A DNA stretch of 64,000 bases from Clostridia bacterium (lineage in GTDB: Bacteria; Bacillota; Clostridia; Christensenellales; Borkfalkiaceae), in the NCBI GenBank assembly GCA_017886545.1, contig JAGHJS010000088.1, positions 1-64,000 of the forward strand. Reading direction: 5' to 3'. Every line of letters begins with the position of its first letter. Within the stretch, counting starts at the first letter, position 1. The translations under genes and the position numbers were made by a program. Positions 17,930-26,796 of the stretch are shown one piece after another. The notes beneath the pieces were generated by a model. It saw only the letters and a program-made list of their open reading frames with translations, searched no databases and was not told where the DNA came from.

Positions 17930-18640
17930 CTACACGAGTTTGCCGATCTCGCTTTTCAGGCGGGCGATGATCTTTTTTTCCAGCCGCGATATGTACGATT
18001 GCGAGATGCCGAGCACGTCCGCCACGTCCTTTTGCGTCATCTCCTCGTGCCCGTCCAGCCCGAAGCGCATGTTCATGATGCGCCTGTCGCGCTCGGGCAG
18101 TTTTTTGAGCGCGCCGCGCAAAAGCTCCTTTTCCACGCCCGCCTCGATGTCGCGGTAGACGACGTCGCCGTCGGTGCCGAGCACGTCGGAGAGGAGCAGC
18201 TCGTTCCCCTCCCAATCGGTGTTGAGCGGCTCGTCGAAAGAGACCTCCGTGCGGATGCGCGAGAGGCGGCGCAGGTACATTAAGATCTCGTTTTCGATGC
18301 ACCGCGAGGCATAGGTGGCGAGCTTGCTGTTCTTATCGGGGCGGAAGGAATTGACCGCCTTGATCAGCCCGATGGTACCGACGGAGATGAGGTCGTCCGG
18401 GTCGGCGCCCGTGTTGTCGAACTTGCGCGCGATGTACACGACAAGGCGCAGATTGTGCTCGACGAGCGCGCCGCGCACCGCCTCGTCCCCCGCAAAGAGC
18501 CTGCCCAAAAGGTCGCTCTCCTCCTCCGCGCTGTACGGCAGCGGCAGCGCCTCGCTGCCGCACACATAGTCTACGGTGTTCTCACCCGTGCCGAGCACGG
18601 CGCGCAGCCACCTGCGCACGCGTTCGTAAAGTCGGATCAT
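17930..18640 (-). CDS. sigE: RNA polymerase sporulation sigma factor SigE precursor
   Basis: Mother-cell sigma factor, 236 residues (Bacillus 239). The first 30 or so residues form the pro-sequence ([17 protein letters not shown]...) that tethers pro-sigma-E to the membrane until SpoIIGA cleaves it. Region 2 is [17 protein letters not shown] through [22 protein letters not shown]; region 4 is [15 protein letters not shown] and the helix-turn-helix [23 protein letters not shown]. Start at 18640 is fixed by GGAGGG upstream and by the 4-base overlap (ATGA) with the spoIIGA stop. Ends in TAG. Confidence 0.95.
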   Translation of the reverse strand: MIRLYERVRRWLRAVLGTGENTVDYVCGSEALPLPYSAEEESDLLGRLFAGDEAVRGALVEHNLRLVVYIARKFDNTGADPDDLISVGTIGLIKAVNSFRPDKNSKLATYASRCIENEILMYLRRLSRIRTEVSFDEPLNTDWEGNELLLSDVLGTDGDVVYRDIEAGVEKELLRGALKKLPERDRRIMNMRFGLDGHEEMTQKDVADVLGISQSYISRLEKKIIARLKSEIGKLV

Positions 18641-19500
18641 CCTGCCTTCCCTCCCCTTGCAAAGTCCTCTTCTTCGGTGAGCGACGAGGGAAGGATGAGC
18701 CCGTACTCCCCCGCGAGCGGGCGCGCACCCAACGCGACCGTCACATCTTTTAAGATATGCGCTTTGTCCGCGCAATATATCTCCAATTTGTCCACGCGGA
18801 ACGTTTTTAATTTGGAAGAGCCGTTCACCGTGGTCACGGCGAGCTCTTCGCAGGGCGTGCGCGCATGCAGCGAGCCGCCCAGCAGCGCGAACACGGCGGC
18901 GGGGTCCGCCACGGGCACGCCCCTGCCGCGGCGGTCGCACAGCTTGTTGCCTGTATCCACGAGCGCGCGGACGGTGACCTGCTGCCCGCCCAGCACCAGC
19001 TTGCAGGTGCACAGCTGCGCCGCCGCCTTCGCCCTGCGCGCGAGCGCCCTGCCGCACCTTGCCGCAAGGAACCCAAGCATAACCGCCGCCAGCACGAGCA
19101 CGCCCGAGGGCAGCCCCGCGACCGTATAGACGAGCGTGCTCCCCTCCCCGCCCGCAAGTTCCGCATCCGAAAAGAGCGCCGTTAAAAGCCCCGCGAATGC
19201 GAACATGTACGCGACGAACGCAAGCGAGCAAAAGGCGTACGTCCGCCTGCGCCGCGCGCGCATCGCCGTCCACGGCAAAACGACCGCCACGCCGTATTTG
19301 ATAAGATAATCGACGGGCACGGGCAGCGTATAATACAGGGTCAGGATCGTGTACCCCACGCCCAGCGCGGTGCCGAGCAGCGCGGAGAGCGCGATTCGCC
19401 ACAGCTTCGCCTCGCCCTTCACCGTTCTGACGGCGCAGTACAGAAGCGCCGCGTCCGCGCAGAAGTTATCGAGGATGAGAAGATCGAGATAGACTTTCAC
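18637..19500 (-). CDS. spoIIGA: Sigma-E processing peptidase SpoIIGA
   Basis: Membrane aspartic protease that activates pro-sigma-E after septation. The 287-residue protein has five hydrophobic segments in residues 1-160 and a soluble C-terminal protease domain with the catalytic motif [11 protein letters not shown] (near residue 178). The start is GTG at 19500, with GGGGAGG 6 bases upstream. It overlaps sigE by 4 bases, giving the standard spoIIGA-sigE operon. A TATAAT at 19554-19559 (minus) without a normal -35 fits an activated, Spo0A-type promoter. Confidence 0.93.
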   Translation of the reverse strand: MKVYLDLLILDNFCADAALLYCAVRTVKGEAKLWRIALSALLGTALGVGYTILTLYYTLPVPVDYLIKYGVAVVLPWTAMRARRRRTYAFCSLAFVAYMFAFAGLLTALFSDAELAGGEGSTLVYTVAGLPSGVLVLAAVMLGFLAARCGRALARRAKAAAQLCTCKLVLGGQQVTVRALVDTGNKLCDRRGRGVPVADPAAVFALLGGSLHARTPCEELAVTTVNGSSKLKTFRVDKLEIYCADKAHILKDVTVALGARPLAGEYGLILPSSLTEEEDFARGGKAG

Positions 19501-19553
19501 CGCACCCTCCCCGAACAGCGTCGCCGGACGGCGTTCCGCCCGTTTGTGCGGCT

Positions 19554-19559
19554 ATTATA
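19554..19559 (-). promoter_or_regulatory. Possible activated promoter of spoIIGA-sigE
   Basis: A TATAAT 54 bases before the GTG, with no TTGACA-like hexamer at 17 bases. Two TTCG-containing sites (TTTTTCGCGC and ATTCGCCC, about 19594-19615) lie upstream and could be weak Spo0A boxes. Assignment rests on position and on how spoIIG is controlled in Bacillus. Confidence 0.35.
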
Positions 19560-19574
19560 CCCCCTGCCGCAGGC

Positions 19575-19847
19575 GGAGATTTTGCGCGCTTTGGGCGAAT
19601 GTGCGCGAAAAATGCGGGAACGGGCGCGTCTGCGGCGGCAGCGTCGGCGGGAGCGTTACCCCCCTTCGGACAGGCAGGAACGGGCGGGACATATCTTCGG
19701 GCAGGCAGGTAGCGAGCGCGGCGCACCTTCGGGCGGAGCGGCAGCAGGCGGGCACAGCACCGGGCGCACCGCGCCATCTGGCGGCGCACCCTCCCGCCCC
19801 TGCGGGAGCGGCGCGGGCGCAAACAAGACAGGCGGGCAGACGGAAAA
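19575..19847. other. GC-rich gap with no recognised gene
   Basis: Between the spoIIGA promoter region and the terminator at 19848. It has scattered CTTCGG-containing short repeats and open frames in several phases, but none has a ribosome site or recognisable protein; I see nothing functional in it. Confidence 0.5.
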
Positions 19848-19874
19848 GCGCCCCGCGGGTATCCCGCGGGGCGC
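19844..19874 (-). terminator. Terminator of the leucine-rich-repeat lipoprotein gene
   Basis: Perfect 12-bp stem GCGCCCCGCGGG/CCCGCGGGGCGC (loop TAT), followed on the minus strand by TTTT. Confidence 0.85.
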
Positions 19875-19886
19875 GTCCGTTCCTCG

Positions 19887-20876
19887 TTATGCCGTTATCT
19901 CCCATACGACGGGCACGCCGCCGACATACCGCCAGTATTTTCCTATGTACGCCGTTCCGTCCGCCGTTTTGGCAGGTTCGTCCGCTCGGAAACAGTACCG
20001 TTCGGCGGAGAGGAGCGGCGCATTCCCGTCCCCGACGTCGATCGCATTCCACTCCTCTTCCGTACCTTTATAAAAGACCCGCTCCAAAGCGGTGTTTTCG
20101 AACGCGGCGTCGCCGATCCGCTCCACTCCCGAACCGAGAACAATGTCCGTGAGCGCGGCGCAATTTTTAAACGCCGCCGCGCCGATACGCACCGCCGCAT
20201 CGGGGACGGCGATCTCCGTGAGTGCGCCGCAATCCTCAAATGCAGAGTCGCCGATATATTCCAGCGAGGAAGGAAGCGTAAGCCCCGTAAGGGCGGCGCA
20301 CCCGTAAAAGGACCTGTATCCGACGCGCGTTACCGACGCGGGAAGGGCAATCCCCGCAAGCGCGGCGCATCCCTCGAACGCAGAATCGCCGATCGCCGTT
20401 ACGGCGCCCGCAAGATGCACGGCGGCGAGGCTGCCGCAGCTATGGAACATGCGTCTGCCGACCTCCGTCACGCCTTTCCCGAACGACGCTTCCGTCAGCG
20501 CGCCGCAGCCGTAAAACACCATGTTCCCCATACTCGTCACGCTGTCTGGCACAGCGATGCTCCGCAGACTGCCGCACGACGCAAAGGCGGAAAACCCGAT
20601 CGACGTCACACTGTCCGGAATGGAAACGTCTGTCAGTTCCCCGCAGGAAAAAAAGGCGTATTCGGCAATGTGCGTCACGGGAAGGCCGTCCCGCACGGCG
20701 GCGATCTCTGCCCTTTCCGCGCCCCCGCCGCAGTCTGTAACGGCATACGACGCGCCGTCCTCGCGCAGGGTGTAGACGATCCCGTTCTCCTCCTCCGCGC
20801 CGCAGGCGGCAAACAGAGCGAGGCAAAGAGCCAGAAGCGCAGCCGAAAAGAGTGCCGCCGCTCTCCTCCCTTTCAT
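19887..20876 (-). CDS. Leucine-rich-repeat lipoprotein (BspA type)
   Basis: A 329-residue surface lipoprotein. Signal peptide with lipobox FAAC (residues 20-23, Cys23). Residues about 70-270 hold eight or so 23-residue BspA-type repeats of the form ...IGDSAFEGCAALAGIALPASVTR, a fold used for adhesion or protein binding. The last 50 residues (WNAIDVGDGN ... YWRYVGGVPVVWEI) are the usual C-terminal cap of such proteins. Start at 20876 follows GGAGG. The gene is preceded by a structured leader with an internal terminator (see 20877-21054), so its expression may be controlled by premature termination. Confidence 0.85.
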   Translation of the reverse strand: MKGRRAAALFSAALLALCLALFAACGAEEENGIVYTLREDGASYAVTDCGGGAERAEIAAVRDGLPVTHIAEYAFFSCGELTDVSIPDSVTSIGFSAFASCGSLRSIAVPDSVTSMGNMVFYGCGALTEASFGKGVTEVGRRMFHSCGSLAAVHLAGAVTAIGDSAFEGCAALAGIALPASVTRVGYRSFYGCAALTGLTLPSSLEYIGDSAFEDCGALTEIAVPDAAVRIGAAAFKNCAALTDIVLGSGVERIGDAAFENTALERVFYKGTEEEWNAIDVGDGNAPLLSAERYCFRADEPAKTADGTAYIGKYWRYVGGVPVVWEITA

Positions 20877-21054
20877 ATTTTTTCCTCCTTTCCCGCAGGG
20901 TCTCGCGCAAAGAAAAAAAGCGTGCCTCCAACCGAAGACACGCCCTGCAAATCCATATCTCCGATTGTTGCGACACAAACTTCCATGCAATGGGAAAAAG
21001 AGATACGAAACTGCCTTTCCGTACCCAACGCATGGAGTGATTCGTTTGTGTCGC
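20877..21054 (-). ncRNA. Candidate cis-regulatory leader RNA with intrinsic terminator
   Basis: The minus-strand transcript from the promoter at 21061-21089 would begin around 21054 with the arm TGCGACACAAAC, which pairs perfectly with GTTTGTGTCGCA 63 bases further on (plus coordinates 21044-21055 and 20969-20980). Inside are nested pairs CCATGC/GCATGG, GGG/CCC and TACG-AAA/TTTCGTA closing a GGCAG loop, so the first 87 bases fold into one extended hairpin. Next comes a terminator (20913-20943: an 8-bp stem GCGTGTCT/AGGCACGC and seven Ts), then the ribosome site and ATG. This is aptamer-terminator layout. I do not recognise a known riboswitch class. Confidence 0.5.
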
Positions 21055-21060
21055 AGTTCC

Positions 21061-21089
21061 AGTATAGCACACCCTCTTAAAAAATGCAA
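21061..21089 (-). promoter_or_regulatory. Promoter of the leucine-rich-repeat lipoprotein gene
   Basis: TTGCAT-N17-TATACT on the minus strand. Confidence 0.7.
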
Positions 21090-21130
21090 GTTCTGCGCGG
21101 GAAAAAACGGTGCGGACCATACACACGCAA

Positions 21131-21213
21131 AAGGACAAGCCGCCCGCCCACGCCGCTCTTGCTCTTACCGGGAGAAAGGACAAGCCGCGCCGCTCTTGCT
21201 CTTGCCGGGGCTG
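21131..21213. repeat. Imperfect direct repeat, two copies
   Basis: AAGGACAAGCCGC followed by CCGCTCTTGCTCTT(A/G)CCGGG occurs twice (21131-21172 and 21177-21213). Together with the terminator at 21233-21258 it accounts for the gap before the next gene. Confidence 0.6.
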
Positions 21214-21232
21214 CCTTGGCAAAGCACGCAAA

Positions 21233-21258
21233 AGCCGCCGCACGGATGTGCGGCGGCT
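21233..21258 (-). terminator. Terminator of the GNAT-like gene
   Basis: Stem AGCCGCCGCAC/GTGCGGCGGCT with loop GGAT; on the minus strand followed by TTTGCG. Confidence 0.65.
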
Positions 21259-21321
21259 GTGCTTATTCGTTGCTTTATCTACCTTTCCTTTAAACGCAGA
21301 ATGCGCTGCGAGGCAGCGGTT

Positions 21322-22446
21322 TTACAGCGCCTTGGTGTATGTACGGCGGCGCTTGACGATCTCGCGTTCGAACACGTCCCACTGCGCCTGCACGGCAAGG
21401 TTGGTGACAAGTTCGGGGTTGGACTCGACGTGCTCGATCTGATCTTCGATGATGTTCTTTGTGATGCGCGCCATCATCAGCGAATTGACGCCCTTGTTGC
21501 GGTAATCCTTGCGCACGGCAACGAGCACCATCTCCAGCTCCTTCGGGTGCTTGATCGCCTGCAGCAGCCCGAGAATGGCGCAGGGCGTCATGCGGCCGCG
21601 GTGTTTTTGCAGTACGCTGCACAGCGACGGAATGATCACGCCGCACGCCACGACGTCGTCGTTCTTATCCACGAGCACGGAAAAGTAGCGCTGGTTGATG
21701 ACAGTTGCGAACTGATCCAGCACGTTGTCCATCTCCCGCTCGTCCAGCGGCACGTAGCAATCCAGATCGGCATACGCTTCGTTCGTCATGGCGAGAAGTT
21801 TGTGCCCGTAACGCGGGATCAGTTTCCGCATGGGCGCGGTCTCGGCGACTTCGCGCAGACCCAATTTTTCGGTCACATACTTGGAGATGCGCTGCAGCCG
21901 TTCGTCGACCGTTTCCGGAATACGGAAATCGTATTCCACCCATTCGCTTTCGGGAACGAACCCCATCGCTTCGATGCGCTTCGGGTAATAATCGTAGTTG
22001 TAGTTCGTAGCATACGTCGCACGGCGGTCAAATCCCTCGTAGAGCATGCCCTCCCTGTCCTGGTCGTTGAACCCCCAGGGACCGTGGATGGTGTCCATCC
22101 CCTGCTCCCTTCCGTATTGCTCCACCGCGCCGATGAGCGCGTCTGCGACTTCCTGGTCGTCGATGCACTCAAACCGCGAAAAACGGATGCACTTACGGCC
22201 CGAGATGCGGTTGTACTTCTTCTGAATGATGCCCATTACCCTGCCCGCGAGCTTTCCGTCCTTATAGGCGAGCCAGCAGCGGATGTCGCAGTCTCCGAGC
22301 GCAAAGTTCTTTTTGGGGTTCATCGCGTTCTTCTCGTCGCTGTAAAACGAGGGAACATAGTACGGATCATTCCTGTAATGCTGTACAGGAAAGCGCGCAA
22401 ACTTGCGCATGTCCGACCCGGATCGCACTTCCTTGATCGTAACCAT
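21322..22446 (-). CDS. GNAT-fold N-acetyltransferase-like protein
   Basis: A 374-residue cytoplasmic protein of the conserved bacterial family annotated as GNAT-like (YghO type); the substrate is unknown. The first 110 residues contain a partial acetyltransferase-like fold (FPVQHYRNDPYYVPS near residue 20, GKLAGRVMGII near 68). The middle holds the family-typical HGPWGFNDQDREGMLYEGFD (near 120). The C-terminal half has a second GNAT core: VVACGVIIPSL near 265 and the cofactor-loop-like VLVAVRKDYRNKGVNSLMM near 315. The start at 22446 follows GAGGAAAGG. Single gene with its own promoter. Confidence 0.75.
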   Translation of the reverse strand: MVTIKEVRSGSDMRKFARFPVQHYRNDPYYVPSFYSDEKNAMNPKKNFALGDCDIRCWLAYKDGKLAGRVMGIIQKKYNRISGRKCIRFSRFECIDDQEVADALIGAVEQYGREQGMDTIHGPWGFNDQDREGMLYEGFDRRATYATNYNYDYYPKRIEAMGFVPESEWVEYDFRIPETVDERLQRISKYVTEKLGLREVAETAPMRKLIPRYGHKLLAMTNEAYADLDCYVPLDEREMDNVLDQFATVINQRYFSVLVDKNDDVVACGVIIPSLCSVLQKHRGRMTPCAILGLLQAIKHPKELEMVLVAVRKDYRNKGVNSLMMARITKNIIEDQIEHVESNPELVTNLAVQAQWDVFEREIVKRRRTYTKAL

Positions 22447-22519
22447 ATTCGTTTCCTTTCCTCTGTCAGATGTCTCCCGTACGGGCAGCAGTTCCGTGCC
22501 GCCCGCTCGGTTTAACAAC

Positions 22520-22548
22520 AGTTTAACACATGTAAAAAAAATTTGCAA
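22520..22548 (-). promoter_or_regulatory. Promoter of the GNAT-like gene
   Basis: TTGCAA-N17-TAAACT on the minus strand, about 75 bases before the ATG. Confidence 0.55.
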
Positions 22549-22656
22549 TATTTTCGGCGGATTTTATCATCTGCTTTTCACAATATCCTGCCAAAAGCCG
22601 CTTTTCCCGCACCATTTTTCCCGTCTTTCTCCGCTTTTTCCGCCGCGCGATCCCCT

Positions 22657-23970
22657 TCAGCGCCCCTGCGTGCCCCCTTCAGCGTCTGCCGCGCGATCCC
22701 CTTCAGCGTCTGCCGCGCGATCCCCTTCAGCGTCCGCCGCGCGCACCACGCCGCGCTGCGGCGCATACCTGTCTTTGCGCAGCAGGATGCGGCGGGCGGG
22801 TTTTCCCGCCTCCCTGCAGATGAGGTAGCCCTCGCTCGTCAGCCCCGCTTTCGGCGCGCGCAGCTCGTTCTCCGACGCGTTTTCGCGCACTTCGGGCGCG
22901 GGCGGCTCGATCGTGCCCGTGGTGACGCTCTCGCGCGTATACGTCACAGCCGACTGCGGGCCGTACACCCGCACGCTCAGTTCGTTGCCGCGCACGCGGA
23001 AGACAAAATATACTTTGCCCGTAAGCCCGTTTTTCAGTTTGAGGTCGCAGCTTCTGCCGCTGACCATTGCGTCGAAGGACGGTTCGACGTACCCGACGGG
23101 CAGGCTGTGCGCGTGGTGCTCGGTCACGGTCAGCCCCGCAAGGAGCGCGGCGTTATACAGCGTGGTGCTGACCTGGCACACCCCGCCGCCCACGCCGGGG
23201 ATGTACTCGCCCTCTTTGATGATCGGCGCCTCGCGGTAGCCGTTCGCCGCCGTGCGCGCGCCCGTGCCCGCGTTGAAAGAAAAGCTCTCCCCCGCCGCGA
23301 GCGTGACGCCGTTGAGCGTTTTTGCCGCCAGGCGGATGTTGTGCGCGCGCGGCGCGTTCCCCGTATTGAAGCAGGTCGTGAACGAGGAAAGCAGCGCGAC
23401 CGAACGCAGCGCCTCCTCCTCGCCGAAGGAAGGCGTGACGCGCACAGGCTCCGCGCGGACTTCCTCCCTGCCCGCGGCGAGCGCCTCCTCGGCGTCGCGC
23501 AGCAGCCGCGCGCCGTCCACATACGCGCCCGCCCGCTGCCGCACGACCGTAAAGGGCTGTTCCTTGTCGGGGTCGAACAGGATGCGCGCGCCCGCGCTCT
23601 TCTTATAATAATTGTCGCAGATGCCGCGCAGGGAATCTTCCAGCCCCGCGACGCGCAGCCGCTTTTGCAGCGGCACATCGCCGCCTCGCTGCGCCGCGTC
23701 CAGCGCGGCGCCGATCTCCGCATCATAATACAGTTCGGGCGGGCGGAACACGTACGAATCCTCCCCCACGCGGACGGTGAACGAGCGCCCCGCAAGTTCC
23801 GCCGCAAGGTGTTCGCGCACCCGCGCCGCCGCGGCGGCGCGGGGCAGGCGGGATATATCCGCCCCGCCGACGGACGTACCGCGCGGAAAGACGCGCGCAA
23901 AACCGCATGCCGCCGCGGCGGCGCACAGCGCCAGGATGATACAGACGATCCGAACAAAAAAACCGCGCAT
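22657..23970 (-). CDS. VanW family protein with putative peptidoglycan-binding domain
   Basis: A 437-residue envelope protein. Residues 1-22 are a signal anchor. Residues about 35-200 match the YoaR-like domain that precedes VanW modules; the VanW domain proper runs from FNTGNAPRAHNIRLAAKTLNG (near 220) through GESFSFNAGTGART, GGVCQVSTTLYNAALLAGL and HAHSLPVGYV (near 310). The biochemical function of VanW is unknown; it is linked to cell-envelope or glycopeptide responses. The C terminus carries three copies of the octapeptide DRAADAEG or close variants, encoded by a 24-bp tandem repeat. The ATG at 23970 follows GGGAGGGCGG. Confidence 0.88.
   Translation of the reverse strand: MRGFFVRIVCIILALCAAAAACGFARVFPRGTSVGGADISRLPRAAAAARVREHLAAELAGRSFTVRVGEDSYVFRPPELYYDAEIGAALDAAQRGGDVPLQKRLRVAGLEDSLRGICDNYYKKSAGARILFDPDKEQPFTVVRQRAGAYVDGARLLRDAEEALAAGREEVRAEPVRVTPSFGEEEALRSVALLSSFTTCFNTGNAPRAHNIRLAAKTLNGVTLAAGESFSFNAGTGARTAANGYREAPIIKEGEYIPGVGGGVCQVSTTLYNAALLAGLTVTEHHAHSLPVGYVEPSFDAMVSGRSCDLKLKNGLTGKVYFVFRVRGNELSVRVYGPQSAVTYTRESVTTGTIEPPAPEVRENASENELRAPKAGLTSEGYLICREAGKPARRILLRKDRYAPQRGVVRAADAEGDRAADAEGDRAADAEGGTQGR
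22663..22744. repeat. 24-bp coding tandem repeat at the 3' end of the VanW gene
   Basis: About three and a half units of CCCCTTCAGCGTCTGCCGCG-type sequence (period 24). In frame, so copy changes would only alter the length of the acidic tail. Confidence 0.85.
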
Positions 23971-24163
23971 ACCGCCCTCCCTGCCGCGGCGCCGCCGCAG
24001 CCCGAAACACAGTATGCGCAGACAATGACAAAATTTTTCTGTTCCGAATACACAAAGCGGGCGCCGATGCGCCCCGCCGCCTGCGGCGCGCGCCTTGCGC
24101 GCGCAAGCCGTTCCGCACGTACGGCACACGCCCGCGCGCACGCGGGCGGCCTCCCCTGCCGCG

Positions 24164-25243
24164 TCAGCGTCTGATCGCGCCGTTCACGATGCGGATCTTG
24201 TTCACTTCCTTGCCGAAGAGCACCTTTTCGGTATGCGTGCAGGTCAGGACCGTCTGCACCCCCTCGACCTCGGCGAGCAGCTTGCGGCGGCGGGGAAGGT
24301 CCAGCTCGCTCATCACGTCGTCTAAAACGAGCACGGGCGGCTCGCCTGCCACGTCGCGGAAGATCGCGATCTCGGCGAGTTTGAACGCCAGCGCCGCCGT
24401 GCGCGCCTGCCCCTGCGAGCCGTACACGCGCGCCTCGGTGCCGTTGATGAGGATCTTCAGATCGTCGCGGTGCGGGCCCGCCGTCGTGAACCCGAGGCGG
24501 ATGTCCTTTTCGTAGTTCGCCTCCAGCTCTTTCGCGAGCGCCTTCGCCACGTCGTCGCCCACGATGCAGCGGTCGGCGAACACCTCCAGCTTCTCCGCGC
24601 CGTCGGTAAGGTACGCGTGCTTTTCGGCGGCGAGCGGCGCGAGCCGCGCGATGTACTCCTCGCGGCGGCGCACAAGTTCGGCGGCGAAGGCGCACAGCTG
24701 CGCGTCCCATACGGGCAGCGTTTCCAGGATCATGGACACGCTGCGCTCTTTCAGAAGCGCGTTGCGCTGCCCCAATATTTTATTGTAGCGCACGAGCGCG
24801 GTATAGTAGCTTTTAGACAGCTGCGAGATGGAAACGTTCAGGAAGCGGCGCCGCTCCTCCGGCCCGCCCTGCACGAGGCGCAGTTCGTCCGGGCTGAAAA
24901 ACACGCCGCGCAGGTTCCCGAGAAGGTCGGCGTTGCGTACGATCTTTTCGCCGTTGATGCGCAGTTCCCGCCCCGATTCGCGGATGTCCGCCTCGATGCG
25001 CACCTCGCCGAAGCGGCTCTCCGCCAGCGCCGCGATGTGCGCGGACTCCTCGCCCGCGCGGATCATCTGCCTGTCTTTGCGCGCGCGCGGCGAAGTGCCC
25101 GTGCACAGGTAGTACACCGCCTCCGCACAGTTCGTTTTGCCCTGCGCGTTCCTGCCGTAGAGCACGTTCAGCCCCTCGGAGAACGCAAAGGTCTCTTCTT
25201 TATAGTTCCGGAAATTTTTCAGCGTAAGAACTTTGATCCGCAT
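24164..25243 (-). CDS. recF: DNA replication and repair protein RecF
   Basis: SMC-like ATPase that helps load RecA at gaps. The 359-residue protein has Walker A YGRNAQGKTN (residues 30-39), a hinge-like middle, the ABC signature GSQGQARTAALAFKLAE (near 285) and Walker B PVLVLDDVMSELD (near 315). Length is standard. It is transcribed divergently from dnaA, unlike the common dnaA-dnaN-recF order, and dnaN is not in this window. The next downstream gene on the strand is the VanW gene, 193 bases away. Confidence 0.95.
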   Translation of the reverse strand: MRIKVLTLKNFRNYKEETFAFSEGLNVLYGRNAQGKTNCAEAVYYLCTGTSPRARKDRQMIRAGEESAHIAALAESRFGEVRIEADIRESGRELRINGEKIVRNADLLGNLRGVFFSPDELRLVQGGPEERRRFLNVSISQLSKSYYTALVRYNKILGQRNALLKERSVSMILETLPVWDAQLCAFAAELVRRREEYIARLAPLAAEKHAYLTDGAEKLEVFADRCIVGDDVAKALAKELEANYEKDIRLGFTTAGPHRDDLKILINGTEARVYGSQGQARTAALAFKLAEIAIFRDVAGEPPVLVLDDVMSELDLPRRRKLLAEVEGVQTVLTCTHTEKVLFGKEVNKIRIVNGAIRR

Positions 25244-25284
25244 CTTTTTTACGCGCCGATTTTTTTTGCGGGAAGCGCCGCGTT

Positions 25285-25313
25285 TTGACTTGTTTTTCCG
25301 CCCGTCTTATAGT
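25285..25313 (+). promoter_or_regulatory. Promoter of dnaA
   Basis: TTGACT-N17-TATAGT, about 80 bases before the dnaA ATG. I find no DnaA box (TTWTNCACA) in the whole 25244-25395 gap. Confidence 0.7.
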
Positions 25314-25395
25314 ATAATAAATGGCACACGCGGTTTCCGCAATAAGGATTATACCACGTTTTTACAAAAAAGACAAAGCGTTCGGGGGGAGTTCT

Positions 25396-26745
25396 ATGTC
25401 CGAAAACGAACAGTACGAATTTTTATGGGGGCACGTGCGCGAGATCCTGCGCAACACGCTCTCGCCCATCACCTACAACACCTATATTTCCAAACTCGTG
25501 CCGGCGGATGTGGACGGGACCAAGCTCGTGCTGAAAACGGACACGGAATTTTTTGCCAATTTTATCGGGAAAAACCTTGCCGATAAAATGAAGGAGGCGT
25601 TCCGCAAGGCGGATACGGGGCTGACGGACTTCGCGCTCATGGTGGAAGGCAGCGACGACATCGTATTCACGAGCGAGGAGGAGGACGCGGACGACGAACT
25701 CGGTTCCTCGCTTGACCCGAAGTACACCTTTGAATCGTTCGTGGCGGGCAAGAGCAACGAATTCGTGTTCGCCGCGGCGAAGGCGGTGGCAAAAAACCCC
25801 GGCGCGGACATCAACCCCCTCTACATATACGGCGCTTCGGGGCTGGGCAAAACGCACCTTCTGCAATCCATCGCGAACTATCTTTCGCTGCACAAGCCCG
25901 GGCTGCGCGTGCTGTATACGACCTGCGAAAAGTTCATCAACGAGCTGATCGACAGCATCTATCTGAACCGCGGCGGGAACAACCGCGATTTGCAGGCGCG
26001 CTTCCGCAGCCGCTACCGCAGCGTGGACGTGCTGCTCATCGACGACGTGCAGTTCCTCGCCAAAAAGCAGGCGGTGCAGGAGGAGCTGTTCCACACCTTC
26101 AACGCCCTGCAGGCGGAAAACAAACAGATCGTGCTCACCTCGGACGTCCCGCCCAAGGAGATCGCGACCCTCGAAGAGCGGCTGCGCACCCGCTTCGAAG
26201 GCGGGCTGATCGCGGACATCCAGCCGCCCGACACCGAAACGAAGATCGCCATTTTAAAACAGAAGGCGTTTGAGCGGAAAGTCATCCTGCCCACGGACGT
26301 CGCCGAATTCCTCGCCCGCGACTCGGGCACGGACGTGCGCACCCTCGAAGGCAGGCTGACGAAAGTCATTTTCGCGAGCAAACTGCACGAAAAGCCCATC
26401 TCGACCGAACTTGCCGCCGCCGCGCTCAACGAGGCGGTCAGCGAAGAACACGAAGCCGTTACCGCGGACAAAGTGATCTCGAGCGTGTGCTCCTTCTATA
26501 AATTGGATAAGGAAAAACTGCTCGGCAAAAGCAAGAAAAAGGAGCTGGTGCAGCCGCGCCAGATCTGCGCCTACCTCATGTGCGAGATCCTGAACATCCC
26601 GCTCGTCTCCATCGGCAAGGCGATGGGCGACAGGGATCACACGACCATCATCCATTCGCGCGACAAGGTGACCAACCTTTTAAAGATCAACGACCGCGTC
26701 GCCAAGGACGTGGAGGACATCCGCAACATCATCCTCAAACAGTAA
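25396..26745 (+). CDS. dnaA: Chromosomal replication initiator DnaA
   Basis: Initiator ATPase that opens oriC. The 449-residue protein has the N-terminal DnaB/DiaA-contact domain (1-80), a short acidic linker, the AAA+ domain with Walker A YGASGLGKTHL (near 157) and Walker B VLLIDDVQFLA (near 215), sensor and arginine-finger region ERLRTRFEGGLIADIQPPD, and the C-terminal DNA-binding domain with the signature MGDRDHTTIIHSRDKV (near 415). The ATG at 25396 follows GGGGGGAG; a longer frame starting at 25321 begins before any ribosome site. Followed by a terminator and mnmG. Confidence 0.97.
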   Translation: MSENEQYEFLWGHVREILRNTLSPITYNTYISKLVPADVDGTKLVLKTDTEFFANFIGKNLADKMKEAFRKADTGLTDFALMVEGSDDIVFTSEEEDADDELGSSLDPKYTFESFVAGKSNEFVFAAAKAVAKNPGADINPLYIYGASGLGKTHLLQSIANYLSLHKPGLRVLYTTCEKFINELIDSIYLNRGGNNRDLQARFRSRYRSVDVLLIDDVQFLAKKQAVQEELFHTFNALQAENKQIVLTSDVPPKEIATLEERLRTRFEGGLIADIQPPDTETKIAILKQKAFERKVILPTDVAEFLARDSGTDVRTLEGRLTKVIFASKLHEKPISTELAAAALNEAVSEEHEAVTADKVISSVCSFYKLDKEKLLGKSKKKELVQPRQICAYLMCEILNIPLVSIGKAMGDRDHTTIIHSRDKVTNLLKINDRVAKDVEDIRNIILKQ

Positions 26746-26753
26746 CTCCCCTG

Positions 26754-26782
26754 CCCCGCCGCCCCGCGGCGGGGTGCATTTT
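26754..26782 (+). terminator. Terminator of dnaA
   Basis: Stem CCCCGCCGC/GCGGCGGGG with loop CCC, then TGCATTTT. Confidence 0.7.
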
Positions 26783-26796
26783 CAAAGCAGGCACCT

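Noticed and set aside
25244..25395. oriC between recF and dnaA
   Set aside because: No DnaA boxes or AT-rich unwinding repeats of note in the gap; only the dnaA promoter is visible.
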